From positions 1,382,001 to 1,446,000 of the forward strand of contig NW_025062477.1 in NCBI RefSeq assembly GCF_000002995.4: a stretch of 64,000 bases of DNA. The letters are read 5' to 3'. The notes beneath the pieces were generated by a model. That model made no database searches and had not been told where the DNA came from. It saw only the letters and a list, made by a program, of their open reading frames with translations. Each line of letters starts with the position of its first letter. The first letter of the stretch is position 1. Made by a program: the position numbers and the translations under genes. Positions 63,217 through 64,000 of the stretch are shown here, one piece after another. Source of the DNA: Brugia malayi. Taxonomy: Eukaryota > Nematoda > Chromadorea > Rhabditida > Onchocercidae.

Positions 63217-64000
63217 ATGGATTTTGTAAGTTTTGCTGCAGCTGCTCTGCGTAGTTCAGCAGTTTTACCAGGCGAATCATTCGACAGCTATTGGATAACT
63301 AATGCTCCTGTACAGTTCGGGTTGAAGTAAGTCCTAAAACGAGTACACGAATTTCTTTAAATGATATGATGGAATCTGATTGTTCTCACTGTTGTACTCT
63401 CTATTTTTTTGGGAAATTTTTGAAGAATTTAAGTGATCAGTAAATAAATAAATGAATGTCATTTAAATAATAAAGCATATAAAATTCACTTAGGTATTTC
63501 GTGTCATGTGAAAGATTCCTGCAACTCTCCCACAAATTCAATTCAATTTGATATTTCTAGGAAAATAAATTTGATTAGATCACGATAGATATTTCAGGGG
63601 TGTAAAATGCACGTTCCGTTTCGAAACAGCATTTGCAGATGCTGACGATGAAGCTAGTACATTGGTAAATTATTATTGAATTAACGGAAATCGGAGTTTA
63701 AATCCCATCATGTCTCTTCTAAAGCATAAAATTTTTCCCTTTCAAAATGTCCTTTTTCATGTTCCTTCTAAGACATTACATTTTTGAGAAAGACCACCAT
63801 CATGGATATCTTTCCTTTGTCAAAACCAAGTTGCTATAATATAGCATAAAACTGGGATTTTTTTTTTTTTTTAAATCCCTTTTGATACAAATTTTTATAG
63901 TTTATTTGATACATAGGTAAATGGTGATAACCGTCACACCGTTTATATTCTTTGGGTTTCATCATGTGAAGATCCTTCATTGTTATACTCCTGTCGAATG
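63217..64000 (+). CDS. Unrecognised protein, N-terminal part (runs off the window)
   Basis: Three exons are visible: 63217-63326 (MDFVSFAAAALRSSAVLPGE then SFDSYWITNAPVQFGLK), 63598-63664 (GVKCTFRFETAFADADDEAS) and 63917 to the window end (VNGDNRHTVYILWVSSCEDP then SLLYSCRM). Donors and acceptors are canonical and phases fit (2, 0). The start is the first ATG after an upstream acceptor at 63181, a likely trans-splice site with a 35-base leader. I do not recognise the family. The visible part has no convincing signal peptide or membrane helix and looks like a soluble beta-rich domain. The 3' end is outside the window. Confidence 0.72.

Overview
The window is nuclear DNA of a nematode, most likely a filarial (spirurid) worm. 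It is very AT-rich and full of poly(A)/poly(T) runs. Its genes are split into short exons by GT-AG introns, and several start codons sit a few bases after a splice acceptor, as expected where spliced-leader trans-splicing is used. The invertebrate glutamate-gated chloride channel, TMEM107, SLC35F and short two-exon LITAF-like genes fit a nematode. The filarial assignment is inferred from composition and gene structure. Gene models were built by hand by translating exons and matching splice phase; every complete model sums to a multiple of three.

Layout, left to right. 1-3.6 kb: the 3' end of a GluCl gene (avr-14 type, +) with two alternative terminal cassettes, A and B, in series. 7.1-16.5 kb: a nine-exon class C receptor of the GPR158/GPR179 type (+), with several tandem repeats in its introns. 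17.4-22.9 kb (all -): ribosomal protein S26, TMEM107 and DnaJ A1 (dnj-12). 24.3-27.4 kb: two convergent LITAF-domain genes. 29.1-35.6 kb (all -): RPB10, prefoldin 1, an unrecognised 341-357 aa protein and ribosomal protein L41, spaced like a possible operon. 37.6-39.1 kb (-): an unrecognised 226 aa basic protein with a duplicated intron. 40.5-42.1 kb (+): hexokinase. 43.9-49.6 kb (-): an SLC35F-type transporter. 49.6-56.5 kb: gene-poor and repeat-rich. 56.6-58.7 kb (+): mitochondrial ribosomal protein bL9m. 59.4-61.6 kb (-): U2AF small subunit. 63.2 kb to the end (+): the start of an unrecognised gene.

Most genes are housekeeping (translation, transcription, splicing, folding, glycolysis). 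The GluCl channel and the GPR158-like receptor are the likely neuronal genes, and TMEM107 belongs to the ciliary transition zone. I found no transposon open reading frame, rRNA, convincing tRNA or CRISPR array. The less ordinary observations are local: a fused pseudo-micro-exon made by tandem duplication across an intron, a splice donor copied downstream of its own exon, a minisatellite with a higher-order pattern, a probable GC-AG intron in rpb-10, a 22-residue RPL41, and the avr-14 cassette arrangement.
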